From NCBI GenBank assembly GCA_021108275.1, contig JAIORD010000043.1:17999-81998 (forward strand): a DNA stretch of 64,000 bases. Reading direction: 5' to 3'. The position numbers and the translations under genes were made by a program. The DNA comes from Methanococcoides sp. Its GTDB lineage: Archaea; Halobacteriota; Methanosarcinia; Methanosarcinales; Methanosarcinaceae. Positions 53,340-62,314 of the stretch are shown here, piece after piece. Numbering within the stretch: the first letter of the stretch is position 1; every line of letters begins with the position of its first letter. The notes below the pieces were generated by a model that was not told the origin of the DNA, ran no database searches, and worked only from the letters and a program-made list of their open reading frames with translations.

Positions 53340-53792
53340 TTATCTGAGGAACTTGTCCAATATATCTACCATTTTTGTCAAGTGTACATAGTATTCTTCC
53401 AGGTCTTCGGTTTTCATTCCATGTTTTTCTGAGACCTTTGCAACTCTCTCTGTCAGATTTTTAATAAGCTTGTCGTGGTATCTTTCGCCTTTTTCAGTAA
53501 GGGATATCCACTGCCTGCGCTTATCATTTGGGTCATTCTTTCTTAGAACCATTCCTTTTTCTTCAAGAGAATCTATGGTGGCAGTAACAGTACTTTTTCC
53601 AATTCCAATAATTTTCCCTATTTTTGAAGGGTTGATCTCTTTTTCTAAAAAAATTATTCTGATTGTCTTGTTGGGAATCGTGTTTAAAGATTCTTCCTGT
53701 GAGGTATTATCGACATTCAGCATCTTTTTATCAAAGAACATATCATGCTCAATATGTTTTGCAAAAATCTTTTCAATTATCTCTCTGTCCAT
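53340..53792 (-). CDS. MarR-family transcriptional regulator
   Basis: About 150 residues with a winged HTH: KIGKIIGIGKSTVTATIDSLEEKGMVLRKND, then the basic wing (DPNDKRRQWISLTEKGERYHDK) and C-terminal dimerisation helices. The ATG at 53792 is preferred over a GTG at 53801. It is the gene upstream of the iron-transport operon and a natural candidate for its regulator. The effector is unknown. Confidence 0.87.
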   Translation of the reverse strand: MDREIIEKIFAKHIEHDMFFDKKMLNVDNTSQEESLNTIPNKTIRIIFLEKEINPSKIGKIIGIGKSTVTATIDSLEEKGMVLRKNDPNDKRRQWISLTEKGERYHDKLIKNLTERVAKVSEKHGMKTEDLEEYYVHLTKMVDILDKFLR

Positions 53793-54013
53793 TCTGCTCA
53801 CATACTATTGGGATAAATTCTATAAACATTCTTCATTTTTATGGATTCCTATTCTTCCAAAGAACAAATCAAAGATTTGATAATTCAACAAATAGTTATC
53901 GTTTCTTTTTGATATTATTTGTCATTGAAATCCTTTTTAAAGATGTAATCCTATTAGCTAAATAGACTGGGTCCTACGATCCTAAAATTTATGTTCAATA
54001 TAGAGGTTTTCCA

Positions 54014-54313
54014 ATGACTGATACAGATATGTCTGTTCTGAACGAAGTATTCGATGTGATAATGGACCGCAAGAACAATCCTGTGGAGGGTTCTTATGTT
54101 TGTTCTCTTCTTGACCACAGGAAAGGTATAAACAAAGTACTCGAAAAAGTAGGCGAGGAAACTGCTGAAACGATCCTTGCTGTTAAGGATAATGACCGGG
54201 CCGAGATAATCTATGAGACCTCTGATCTGTTATTCCATCTGCTGGTAATGCTTGCAGCTACTGACATAACTCTTGAGGATATTGCTGAAGAAATGAAAAA
54301 AAGAAGGCATTAA
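54014..54313 (+). CDS. hisE: Phosphoribosyl-ATP pyrophosphatase
   Basis: Second step of histidine biosynthesis. A 99-residue MazG-fold protein with [17 protein letters not shown] and the second metal helix [13 protein letters not shown]. Alone here, far from hisF at 25039, with its own promoter (CTTTTTAAAGAT near 53934, followed by TTAGCTAA near the start site). Stop codon is 7 bp from the convergent HTH-CBS gene. Confidence 0.94.
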   Translation: MTDTDMSVLNEVFDVIMDRKNNPVEGSYVCSLLDHRKGINKVLEKVGEETAETILAVKDNDRAEIIYETSDLLFHLLVMLAATDITLEDIAEEMKKRRH

Positions 54314-54320
54314 GGTCATA

Positions 54321-55196
54321 TCAGTATATGACCAGTTCATGCAATACATCTGTTCTTGATATCATTCCTCTTGGAACTCCATCAATGGTTACGATAAGCC
54401 TTCCGATGTTGTGTTCATTGAACATATGAGCTGCATCACTAAGGGATGATTCGCCATCTATTGTAATGACATTCTTTGTCATTATATCCTTTATTTTCAG
54501 GGTCATCTTCCCGCTTGCAAGGGTTTCACCTATGTCCATGAAAGTTACTATTCCAACTATCTTTCCATTATCTTCCACTGGAGCGCCGTGTATCTTGTTC
54601 GTGATAAAGATCCGGGCAACTTCTTGTATAGTGGAATTTGGTTCTACAGAAATAGTGTCTTTTTTAATGTAATTTTTGATGGATTTCTTTGGTAGGGATA
54701 CCATTTCCGTTATTTCAAAAAGAAGTAAGTTCGCAGTATCATCCCGGCCAACTACCTCTCCCCTTACTATAAGTCGGTTCACAGGGGTTGGTCCTACTTG
54801 TACTTGGTCTCCACTGTTGAATGCTTTGATGTTCCCAAGCACTTTTATCCTGCCATTGCACAAGTCTGGATGTCTCACTGTTGTAAAACTGATCTCTGCA
54901 ACAGTGGCACCTTTTACTACCTCTTCGTTTTTGTAGATGGGAACTTCCGCTTCCTTGTCCATTGCAGTGACGTTCAGGGCTTCGTATGCATCACCGGTTG
55001 CTCTGTATCCTCCTTTTGGACCTGGTACTCCCTCTACAAGTCCCAGCATTTTAAGTGATTGCATCTGATTCCTGACAGTCCCCGGATTCCTGTCTATTAA
55101 CTCGGCGATCTCCTCACCTTTAACTGCTGATGCCTTCTGACGCTGAAGGTTGATCAATTCAATGATTATCTCTTTTTGAATGGGGGTTAATTCCAT
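54321..55196 (-). CDS. HTH transcriptional regulator with two CBS motifs
   Basis: A 291-residue protein: N-terminal winged HTH (residues 1-70: EIAELIDRNPGTVRNQMQSLKMLGLV), a middle beta domain (75-170) and C-terminal CBS pair (IKNYIKKDTISVEPNSTIQEV; IKDIMTKNVITIDGESSLSDA). Archaeal members of this architecture are predicted nucleotide-responsive regulators. It diverges from nog1 across a 177-bp gap with a TATATATA box near 55238 that may be its promoter. Confidence 0.85.
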   Translation of the reverse strand: MELTPIQKEIIIELINLQRQKASAVKGEEIAELIDRNPGTVRNQMQSLKMLGLVEGVPGPKGGYRATGDAYEALNVTAMDKEAEVPIYKNEEVVKGATVAEISFTTVRHPDLCNGRIKVLGNIKAFNSGDQVQVGPTPVNRLIVRGEVVGRDDTANLLLFEITEMVSLPKKSIKNYIKKDTISVEPNSTIQEVARIFITNKIHGAPVEDNGKIVGIVTFMDIGETLASGKMTLKIKDIMTKNVITIDGESSLSDAAHMFNEHNIGRLIVTIDGVPRGMISRTDVLHELVIY

Positions 55197-55373
55197 AAGC
55201 TCACCGTTATCTCCTAATGGATTTATCTGAATAGGGCTATATATACATGTTGTAAGAATTGCAATGAATGATAATTACTAATCTTTTTATTTAGGGGGCT
55301 ATACTTCGAGGAACACTAATATATAGCTTATGCGAGTTTGAAGCTGATTATAGCTAATTATAGGTAAAAGATC

Positions 55374-56456
55374 ATGATATTTGAGAAGATTCACACGGTT
55401 CCGACTTCGGACGAGCTTATTGATAAAGCATTTCGGAGGGCAGCGCGTGCAAAGGCAGGAAAGACGGTAAGGGATAGGGACGGTGCAATGAAAGCACATG
55501 AGTCTATGATAATGACCTCTGGGAATATCCTATCTGACAATCTTGCAAATACTGTCAGGCGTTTTCCAAACTTTGATGATCTTTCAGACTTTTATTATGA
55601 ACTTACTGATGTCGTAGTAGGTATCGATGACCTTCGTATCGCTCTTGGGTCTGCTGACTGGGCAAGTGCCAAGTTACATGAGATCTCAAGGGAATATGTG
55701 GGTAAGATCAGAAAAAGCAAGGACCCGGTAAAGACCCGAAAAGAGGCATTTGGTCGTATGGCTTCTGTGATAGGTTCTATCAATAAGCATCTTATTTTCC
55801 TGAACGATGCCCGTAATGTCATGAGGAAGTTCCCGGATGTACGGGAGGAACCTACAATTGTAGTCGCAGGTTATCCTAACGTTGGGAAATCAAGCTTTGT
55901 TGCAAGGGTCACCGGTGCAAAGCCGGAAATAGCTTCCTATCCTTTTACGACAAAGGGTGTTCTTATCGGACATTTTGAAAGGAACCATGACAGGTATCAG
56001 GTAATTGATACTCCTGGTCTTCTTGACAGGCCGATGTCTGAAAGGAACGAGGTGGAACTTCAGGCGATCAGTGCGATAAAACATCTTGATGCAGTTGTAC
56101 TTTTCATTCTCGATGCAAGTGAGACATGCGGGTATGAGATCGCTGATCAGAAACGTCTTCTTGATGAAGTCGTGGCAAACTTTGAAATGCCGGTCTATGT
56201 TGTTGCGAACAAGTGTGACCATGATCTCTTCAAAATACCTGATTTCGTTGATGTAAAGATGTCAACCGCAACAGGTGAGAATCTCGATTCTATCGTCGAC
56301 AGGCTTGTCGAGATGATCGAAGAGACCAAAAATGAAAAGGAAGCAAAAGAAGAAGCTGAAGAAGCGGCTAGGGAATTAAGCGAAGAAATGGCTGAAGAAG
56401 CAGCTAAACTAAGCGAAGAATTGGGTGAAGAACTCGATAAAGCCGATCTTGAATGA
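55374..56456 (+). CDS. NOG1-family GTPase
   Basis: Large-subunit assembly GTPase of 360 residues. The N-terminal 155-residue helical bundle (starting FEKIHTVPTSDEL) is the NOG1 feature. G-domain: G1 GYPNVGKSSF, switch SYPFTTKG, G3 DTPGLLDRP, G4 NKCD. The last 45 residues are an acidic Glu/Ala-rich coiled tail with repeated AEEA/LSEE units, an addition absent from the shorter family members. Intact. Confidence 0.94.
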   Translation: MIFEKIHTVPTSDELIDKAFRRAARAKAGKTVRDRDGAMKAHESMIMTSGNILSDNLANTVRRFPNFDDLSDFYYELTDVVVGIDDLRIALGSADWASAKLHEISREYVGKIRKSKDPVKTRKEAFGRMASVIGSINKHLIFLNDARNVMRKFPDVREEPTIVVAGYPNVGKSSFVARVTGAKPEIASYPFTTKGVLIGHFERNHDRYQVIDTPGLLDRPMSERNEVELQAISAIKHLDAVVLFILDASETCGYEIADQKRLLDEVVANFEMPVYVVANKCDHDLFKIPDFVDVKMSTATGENLDSIVDRLVEMIEETKNEKEAKEEAEEAARELSEEMAEEAAKLSEELGEELDKADLE

Positions 56457-56477
56457 ATTTCAATATCTAATAAAAAT

Positions 56478-56502
56478 GAACAGGTCCTTTATAGGACTGT
56501 TC
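56478..56502. terminator. Bidirectional terminator between nog1 and the aminotransferase
   Basis: Stem GAACAGGTCCT / AGGAC-TGTTC (one bulged base) with a TTAT-type loop, located between the convergent gene ends and touching the aminotransferase stop codon. T-rich sequence follows on the + side. Confidence 0.6.
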
Positions 56503-57613
56503 ACAGTACTTTTTCCATAATCTGTAAAGCTCTTTTTATCTCATCCATGGATGTTGCATAAGACATTCGTATGTAGCCATCTCCGTTCTCACCAAAAGCT
56601 GTTCCTGGTACGACAACTACTCCGTTAGCTACTAGCTTAGTGGCAACTTCGGTGCTGTTCTCCACTTTTGGGAATATGTAGAATGCGCCTTTTGGTGGTT
56701 CACATTCCATTCCCAGTGCATTGACGCCTTCAACAAGGAAATCCCTGCGTCTTTTGAACTCATCGCGCATTGTATAAACAAAGTCCTGCGGGCCGGTAAT
56801 GGCGGCAAGAGCTGCTTTTTGTGCAATGGAGTTCGCGCATGCCTGCACGTATTGATGGACCTTTAGCATCTGCTCGGTATATTCTTGGTTCGCAGCAGTG
56901 TATCCGACACGCCATCCGGTCATTGCATATGTCTTTGAGACCGCATTGACAGTTATGACATTGTCAGTGAACTTTGCAGGGCTGACGTGCTCTCCTTCGT
57001 AAAGGAAATGCTCATAGACCTCATCGGAGATCAGCGTGATGTCATTATCGTCTGCTATTTCGGCATAGGCCTTGATGTCGTTTTTTGAAAGCACTCCTCC
57101 TGTGGGATTGCAAGGGGAGTTCACGATGACCGCTTTTGTTTTTGGAGTTATTTTCTCCAGGACATCTTCCGGTCTCATGGTAAGACCTTCTCCCAGAGGG
57201 ACTCCAATTACCTTTCCACCCATGAAACCTGCAAGAGCATTATAAGATACGAATCCCGGGTCGGAGATTATTATCTCATCTCCTGGATCAACGAGTGCTG
57301 CGATGGCTATTTCCAGCGATTCGGAAGCGCCAGATGTGACGATAATACCGTCAGTGCTCACCTCAAAACCATTCTCTTCCCTGAACTTCTGGCTTAATGC
57401 TTTCCTTAGCTCAATTATCCCGGCACCGTATGTGTATCCGGTAAATCCTTCGTTAATAGCATCGATAGCTGCCTGTTTAATGTGGTCGGGTGTGTCAAAA
57501 TCCGGCTGTCCAAGTCCCAGGTTGACCGCATCTGAACCGGCAGCCTCGAACATCTTTCTGATGCCTGAAATATCAACATCCAGAACACGTTGTGCAAATC
57601 CTCTGCCGCTCAT
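56501..57613 (-). CDS. Class I/II PLP aminotransferase (aspartate aminotransferase-like)
   Basis: A 370-residue fold type I aminotransferase: GLGQPDFDTPDHI, YTYGAGIIELRKAL, NSPCNPTGGV, LISDEVYEHF, and the PLP lysine in VSKTYAMTGWRVGY; Arg for the alpha-carboxylate in YIRMSYA. Family Ib; aspartate or aromatic/branched substrates are possible. It follows hxlB by 12 bp on the same strand. Confidence 0.9.
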   Translation of the reverse strand: MSGRGFAQRVLDVDISGIRKMFEAAGSDAVNLGLGQPDFDTPDHIKQAAIDAINEGFTGYTYGAGIIELRKALSQKFREENGFEVSTDGIIVTSGASESLEIAIAALVDPGDEIIISDPGFVSYNALAGFMGGKVIGVPLGEGLTMRPEDVLEKITPKTKAVIVNSPCNPTGGVLSKNDIKAYAEIADDNDITLISDEVYEHFLYEGEHVSPAKFTDNVITVNAVSKTYAMTGWRVGYTAANQEYTEQMLKVHQYVQACANSIAQKAALAAITGPQDFVYTMRDEFKRRRDFLVEGVNALGMECEPPKGAFYIFPKVENSTEVATKLVANGVVVVPGTAFGENGDGYIRMSYATSMDEIKRALQIMEKVL

Positions 57614-57625
57614 GATATATTCTCC

Positions 57626-58234
57626 TTACTCAAGTTTGGCATGACGTGACTTAAGGTCTTCCTCGGATGCTCCGGTAATGGAGATAAGCTCTGCAATAAC
57701 AGCATCAAGGAATACGAGGGATGATATCTCAAAAGAAGTTCCCAGGGGTGTGAGATTTGAATAGTCTCCACGCATATGTCTTTCAAGGTATCCGCCAGTA
57801 TCTTCCTTTGTCCTTCCCTTTATTTCCATGGTGACATCTGAAAGATTGCCGAGTGTGGAATCGCTGTTGGATGTAATGGTTATAAGCTTTGCTCCGATAT
57901 CCTTTGTTATCTTTCCAAGATTGGAGATCGATCTGGTTTCTCCTGATCCGGATATTGTGACAACTGCATCTCCTGGGTGAACTGCAGGGGTGGTGGATTC
58001 TCCGACCACGTAGGACTTCAGACCAAGGTGCATCAGCCGCATTGCAAATGCCTTTCCTACAAGGCCTGATCTCCCCGCACCCATCACGAATATGCCGTCT
58101 GCATCAAGGAGGGTTGCTATCAGATCTCTGATATTTCCCTTGTCAAGGTCGCTTGCAACACTTTCGAGGTGGTGTGCCATAAGTTGCATGGATGATATCA
58201 AATGCTCACATTTTATTGAAGATACGTCTTTCAT
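57626..58234 (-). CDS. hxlB: 6-phospho-3-hexuloisomerase
   Basis: SIS-domain isomerase of the ribulose monophosphate pathway, turning hexulose 6-phosphate into fructose 6-phosphate; methanogens use the pathway in reverse to make pentoses. 202 residues with VMGAGRSGLVGKAFAMRL (about 50-67), GESTTPAVHPGDAVVTISGSGET, and TPLGTSFEISSL. Partner hexulose-phosphate synthase is not in the window. Continues into the aminotransferase gene. Confidence 0.92.
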   Translation of the reverse strand: MKDVSSIKCEHLISSMQLMAHHLESVASDLDKGNIRDLIATLLDADGIFVMGAGRSGLVGKAFAMRLMHLGLKSYVVGESTTPAVHPGDAVVTISGSGETRSISNLGKITKDIGAKLITITSNSDSTLGNLSDVTMEIKGRTKEDTGGYLERHMRGDYSNLTPLGTSFEISSLVFLDAVIAELISITGASEEDLKSRHAKLE

Positions 58235-58249
58235 AAATATTCATTCCTT

Positions 58250-58765
58250 TCATATCTTAGGGCTATCTCTGTGCTTGCCCTCGTCTTTATATGTAATATC
58301 CTTTACTTTCCATCCCTCGATATTCTTGAATTCCTCAGATAATCGAGCGATGTCTGAATCGTCACCGTTCCAGTAGATGTCAAGGTGCACATCATCCTTC
58401 TTCAAATCTTCGATGATGGACTCTGCCAGATGGTAGAGTGCTTTGTCACTGTAAAATGGGATGTTGAACATGGCCCGATATCCATTATGTGTCTTCGCAT
58501 AGGATACTAGGATATAGCCACTACTTTCATATTCAGTGATCTTATCGAAGTCACATACGAGCTCAGTTTCATGGACCGCTGTTTTGTCTATCTTTGAGAT
58601 GCTGATGAGGGTTTGCCCTACAATGACAGCGGCTGTCTGGCGTCCGTACCAGATGGATATCTTTCCATAGGTGCAGACAATGTTGACCTCATCTGTCCCC
58701 ATGGCATAAGAAGACAATGAATGAGTGGCTTCTATTGCTTTTTGTTTTTTTTCAGCGTTATCCAT
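58250..58765 (-). CDS. Protein of unknown function next to hxlB
   Basis: About 171 soluble residues without recognisable motif. The protein looks like mixed alpha/beta with strands (NIVCTYGKISIWYG, TAAVIVGQTLISI) and a charged C-terminus (DITYKDEGKHRDS). GTGGGA precedes the ATG at 58765; a GTG at 58777 lies in that site. It sits between the OapB-type gene and hxlB on one strand, so it may be part of that transcript. Confidence 0.65.
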   Translation of the reverse strand: MDNAEKKQKAIEATHSLSSYAMGTDEVNIVCTYGKISIWYGRQTAAVIVGQTLISISKIDKTAVHETELVCDFDKITEYESSGYILVSYAKTHNGYRAMFNIPFYSDKALYHLAESIIEDLKKDDVHLDIYWNGDDSDIARLSEEFKNIEGWKVKDITYKDEGKHRDSPKI

Positions 58766-58783
58766 TCGGTGTCCCACTTATGA

Positions 58784-59143
58784 TTATTTGCTTGAGACGA
58801 GTGCACTTATCATGTCACGGTCTTTCTTCAAGGTTTTCAGCTTGTTGGCAGGCCCTATCACAGTAAGTCGGGTTCGAACTACGTTCTTCTTGAGCAGCTT
58901 TCCAAGCAATGATTTGTCTGTCTGGCTCGGATAACTTTCCATCTCTATCCCTGCAAAATCATCAGGCTCGATCTGTGTCATCGTCATTTCGATAAGTGTT
59001 GCTTCTTCTTCAGGGGTAAGCCCCTTTTCAAGAACGAGGATCTTCCCATCCTTAACTTCATCAATAATAAATCGGATCTTTTCCACAGGTTGCATTTTTG
59101 CGAGTCTGTCCTCTGAGACCAGGTCCATTTGAATTCCCTGCAT
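58784..59143 (-). CDS. OapB/ArvB-family protein (formerly DUF2073)
   Basis: A 119-residue protein of the archaeal family formerly DUF2073, nearly always encoded beside an Era-like GTPase. Visible conserved parts: VEKIRFIIDEVKDGKILVLEKGLTPEEEA and TRLTVIGPANKLKTLKKDRDM. In haloarchaea the pair is named OapA/OapB from its position at a replication origin; function is unsettled. The ATG at 59143 follows GGTGATC that contains the GTPase stop codon, so the two are tightly coupled. Confidence 0.8.
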   Translation of the reverse strand: MQGIQMDLVSEDRLAKMQPVEKIRFIIDEVKDGKILVLEKGLTPEEEATLIEMTMTQIEPDDFAGIEMESYPSQTDKSLLGKLLKKNVVRTRLTVIGPANKLKTLKKDRDMISALVSSK

Positions 59144-59148
59144 ATCGA

Positions 59149-59772
59149 TCACCCAAACCTTTTTGCAACTTCATCGTAGAAAGTATCGATGTTCTTTCCC
59201 TCAAGGGCAGATATGGCTACCATTGGATGCTGTGGGAATGCTTCTCTTATTGAAGTGGCTGAGGATTCCGGGAGGTCTGTCTTGTTAGCAACGATAAGTA
59301 GCGGTAAGTTCCTTGCTTCCATATTCCCAATGACCGTAACATTGACCTGGGTATATGGGTCTTCAGTTGCATCCATTACCAGTATGACCCCGTCAAGGTT
59401 CTCCAGCCACTTTACTGCTTCAATGACCCCTTCGGTTGCTTCCTTTGCCCTTCTTTTGGATTCTGCTTCGTTCATTCCCAGTTCCATGAACTCATGGAAG
59501 TCGATCTTTGTTGCAAGTCCGGGTGTATCAATGATATCAAGACTTATCGATCCACCATTTGATTGGATGGTCACTCCTTCTCGTCGTCTTGCACGGCGGG
59601 TTTCGTGAGCAACATGGGATACTGAACCCATGGCATCGCCTGTCCAGTCTCTAAGTATCCGGTTTGCAAGTGTGGTCTTTCCTGCATTGGGCGGACCATA
59701 AATACCGATTCGTGCATTCTTTTTGTTAAACAGCCTTTTGAAGAATTTCTTAAATGATCCCATTACGCCCAT
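59149..59772 (-). CDS. Era-like GTPase (OapA/ArvA type)
   Basis: A 207-residue Ras-like small GTPase: basic N-terminus (GSFKKFFKRLFNKK) that could bind membrane or nucleic acid, G1 GPPNAGKTTL, switch/G2 region HETRRARRREGVTI, G3 DTPGLATK, G4 NKTD, G5 ISALEG. No KH domain, so not Era itself. Start ATG at 59772 has GGAGGG five bases upstream; the ATG at 59808 is less good. Confidence 0.9.
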   Translation of the reverse strand: MGVMGSFKKFFKRLFNKKNARIGIYGPPNAGKTTLANRILRDWTGDAMGSVSHVAHETRRARRREGVTIQSNGGSISLDIIDTPGLATKIDFHEFMELGMNEAESKRRAKEATEGVIEAVKWLENLDGVILVMDATEDPYTQVNVTVIGNMEARNLPLLIVANKTDLPESSATSIREAFPQHPMVAISALEGKNIDTFYDEVAKRFG

Positions 59773-59913
59773 AAGTTCCCTCCGATGTGATACGGGAATT
59801 CCATTCAAATATATACGGTTTGATATTACTCATGTCTTATAAATAATAGCCTGAGTATCATTATTCTAATTATGGATTATTAAATACGTCATAATAAATA
59901 ATCATTCTGGATT

Positions 59914-60927
59914 TTATTTATTTTGAATTAGTGCCATTGATAGATTTATTGCAAGTTCTGCAATATTGGACCCATAATCCCCTATCCTGTCAAGACTGTC
60001 TGCCACAGTACCAAGTGCAACAATGGATTCAGGTGACTCAAGTGTTAAAAGGGATGCATCAAGCGCATTGATCTTAACCTTTGTATCATCTGCCCTTGAG
60101 ATTACCATATTTGCAAGTTCCGTGTTCTGGGTGTACAATGCCTCGATAGCATCCTCTACCATTTTACTTGAGGCTTCTGTTGAGGTCTCTATAAGGTCCA
60201 TTGTTTCAGCAGGGATCTGGATCTCCAATGTCGGTACTATCGCTGCTATCTTTGCAGCGTGGTCAGCAATACGCTCAAGAGAACTTGCAGCGAGTCTCAG
60301 ATCGTGATACTCATCGATCGTTGTCTCGGATGCATCAGGGACGCGCTTTCCACGGAGCACTGCTCTGAACTGCTTTGATATCAACAGGAATAAACGGTCA
60401 ACTTCATCATCACGCTCTACCACATCAATGGCGAGGTCGTGGTCATGTGTCTTTAATGCCTGTATGGCATCCTTTAACATGGAATTGGAGATGAGGAATA
60501 TTCGGCGAACACTCTTTTTAATGGATACTTCGTTCGGGTTCAAAAGGTCCTGAATTAGTACTGTTTTAGCGGTCTCTTCGATTATCTCAGGTCCGATCAG
60601 CTTATAACAAACATTTCGGATGGTTTTCTTCTGTTCTGCCTGTATCCTGTTTGCACGAAGTTCGATCAGGTCTGACCCGGAAAGGTATGCAGCAATAAGG
60701 GTGCGTATAAGCTCGTCTCCAGCGTGGTTGCTAACATCTATCACATTCTTTTTCTGGGCAGATGTCTCACTGTCCATTGGAGCGATCGTAAGTGAACCGT
60801 CCGGTCGTGGCAGAAGTGTCACCTGTGACCCGGTCTTTATTCCAGCCCCTTCAGCCCATTTTTTTGGGAGTGATACGATGTATGTGGACCCGCCCGTCTG
60901 CTGTACCTTTCGCGTTTCTATGTTCAT
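59914..60927 (-). CDS. AbrB/SpoVT-like plus PhoU-domain regulator
   Basis: A 337-residue phosphate-uptake-regulator-like protein. N-terminal swapped-hairpin AbrB domain (RKVQQTGGSTYIVSLPKKWAE, TGSQVTLLPRPDGSL) binds DNA; two PhoU three-helix repeats follow (about 120-220 and 235-335, with ERIADHAAKIA and DRIGDYGSNIA, the PhoU metal-site signatures). A GTG at 60942 could extend it by five residues; GGAG lies too close to the ATG at 60927. No pst genes are nearby. A palindrome lies over the promoter (60948-60963). Confidence 0.87.
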   Translation of the reverse strand: MNIETRKVQQTGGSTYIVSLPKKWAEGAGIKTGSQVTLLPRPDGSLTIAPMDSETSAQKKNVIDVSNHAGDELIRTLIAAYLSGSDLIELRANRIQAEQKKTIRNVCYKLIGPEIIEETAKTVLIQDLLNPNEVSIKKSVRRIFLISNSMLKDAIQALKTHDHDLAIDVVERDDEVDRLFLLISKQFRAVLRGKRVPDASETTIDEYHDLRLAASSLERIADHAAKIAAIVPTLEIQIPAETMDLIETSTEASSKMVEDAIEALYTQNTELANMVISRADDTKVKINALDASLLTLESPESIVALGTVADSLDRIGDYGSNIAELAINLSMALIQNK

Positions 60928-60947
60928 CTCTCCTTTCTGCACATTTC

Positions 60948-60963
60948 TATATAGTGCTATATA
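60948..60963 (-). promoter_or_regulatory. Palindrome upstream of the AbrB-PhoU gene
   Basis: TATATAG-TG-CTATATA, a perfect 7-bp inverted repeat with a 2-base spacer, placed 5-20 bases before the possible GTG start. It overlaps the promoter and would suit autoregulation by the AbrB-type DNA-binding domain. Confidence 0.45.
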
Positions 60964-61025
60964 CGAAGGGGCATGTATATAGTTTTATTTAGGAGGTATG
61001 AATTTATTGATGCATTATCCATAGT

Positions 61026-61641
61026 TCAAAAGCCGTATTTTCCAATAAGGGGTACAAATATTACCTCTCCCCATGTTCTATAACTGATGTTGCCTTCGTT
61101 GTCTTTCCTTACGATGACAAGGTTTTGATGCCTTGTTCCTACCGGGGCCACCATTATCCCATTGTTTGCTAACTGCTCCCTGAGCGGATGTGGTACTTCG
61201 GGGGCTGCGGAAGTCACAGTGATGCGTTCGTATGGGGCGTGTTCAGGTAGGCCGCAGGAACCGTCATCATGTATCACAGTGACGTTTGAATATCCTGCTC
61301 TTTCAAGATTGCTTCTGGCAAGCTCAGCAAGTTCCGGAATTCGCTCTATTGTGTAGATCTTCCCGTTCTTACCTACAAGTTCGGCCATCACAGCAGCATT
61401 ATACCAGAATGGTCATACCTTCGGTAATTTCCAGAAGATCGCACATTATGGCAACCATATGAGGTGCGGAGATAGTCTGATCATGTCCGATGGGTAATGG
61501 AGTGTCTGCATAAGCAACACTTTGCATATCCTCAGAAACAAAAAGGTGTCGCGGGACCTTTCTCATGGCATTTAGCACTCTCTCGCCAGTCCCGTTCAAT
61601 TCCAGTGCTCTTATTAATATCTCTTGTCCCTTTGGCTCCAT
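61026..61641 (-). pseudogene. pcm: Protein L-isoaspartate O-methyltransferase with internal deletion
   Basis: Repairs isoaspartyl damage in proteins using SAM. The N-terminal half ([36 protein letters not shown]) reads to MTIL and then meets TAA at about 61396-61398. The second half resumes in another frame as [21 protein letters not shown] and runs to the end (VPLIGKYGF). The expected SAM-binding motif I, EIGTGSG, is missing between them. Counting gives a deletion of about 20 nt. The protein is therefore both truncated and without its cofactor loop. It starts within the 3' end of the zinc-finger gene. Confidence 0.88.
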
Positions 61642-62261
61642 GAGGTTTTCCCCTCTCCCCATCCTGTCCTGCGCTTTTCGATCGAATAGATACGTTTGAT
61701 ATACTTGGCAGCAACACTATCTCCCTTTCGTGATCGGAATCCGCCATCTCTGATCTTTATCCTAGTGATGTGGAACGACTTTCCGCCGGCATTATAGTCT
61801 CCACCGACAACGAACTCAAATTCTCCCGCGACTTTCTTTTCCAGAGATGTTGAGCCGTTCCTTACCTTCAATGATATCTTTGCAGTAACCTCATCTGTGG
61901 CACGTCCCCAAACTACATCGATCTTCTCGACTTCCTGGCGGTCCACACGGCGACCTTCGGATTCAATGGCAGTGACAATTATGGGATATACTTCGTCAGA
62001 GTTCTCATCATCGACCACAAGTTCATCATCGACATATAGCATATCCTCGGAGTCGATAGGTGTGTGAAGGGTAAATGAAATATCATCCTTGCTAACAATT
62101 ACTTTTGTAACGATAGGCTTTTTCTCTTCAATTATGGTTGTGTGGACTGCTCCACATTCCTGGCATTTTACAACGGGATTCTGTCCCGGTCTCATTATCT
62201 CGTGCTCTACTGGATCTTCAGGTGAGCATACAGGACATTCGACTATTACTTCTTCGTTCAT
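61614..62261 (-). CDS. HVO_0476-family zinc-finger protein
   Basis: About 215 residues. N-terminal zinc ribbon ([20 protein letters not shown]) followed by beta-rich domain ([38 protein letters not shown]). Haloarchaeal homologue is HVO_0476, also beside pcm genes. It probably binds nucleic acid, but no function is known. ATG at 62261 is preferred over 62318; a TATA-like GTTTATACA about 30 bp upstream suggests a leaderless mRNA. pcm overlaps its end. Confidence 0.8.
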   Translation of the reverse strand: MNEEVIVECPVCSPEDPVEHEIMRPGQNPVVKCQECGAVHTTIIEEKKPIVTKVIVSKDDISFTLHTPIDSEDMLYVDDELVVDDENSDEVYPIIVTAIESEGRRVDRQEVEKIDVVWGRATDEVTAKISLKVRNGSTSLEKKVAGEFEFVVGGDYNAGGKSFHITRIKIRDGGFRSRKGDSVAAKYIKRIYSIEKRRTGWGEGKTSWSQRDKRY

Positions 62262-62314
62262 GGTATCTGAGCATATGATTGTTAGATGTGTGTATAAACT
62301 TAACCATGAACGTT

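Noticed and set aside
56340..56450. Repeat array at the nog1 3' end
   Set aside because: The repeated GAAGAAGC-type units only encode the acidic Glu/Ala tail in frame; no separate element.
60981..61019. Eight-codon frame after a perfect AGGAGGT on the + strand
   Set aside because: The site is one base from its ATG, the frame is tiny, and nothing on the + strand follows; probably chance.
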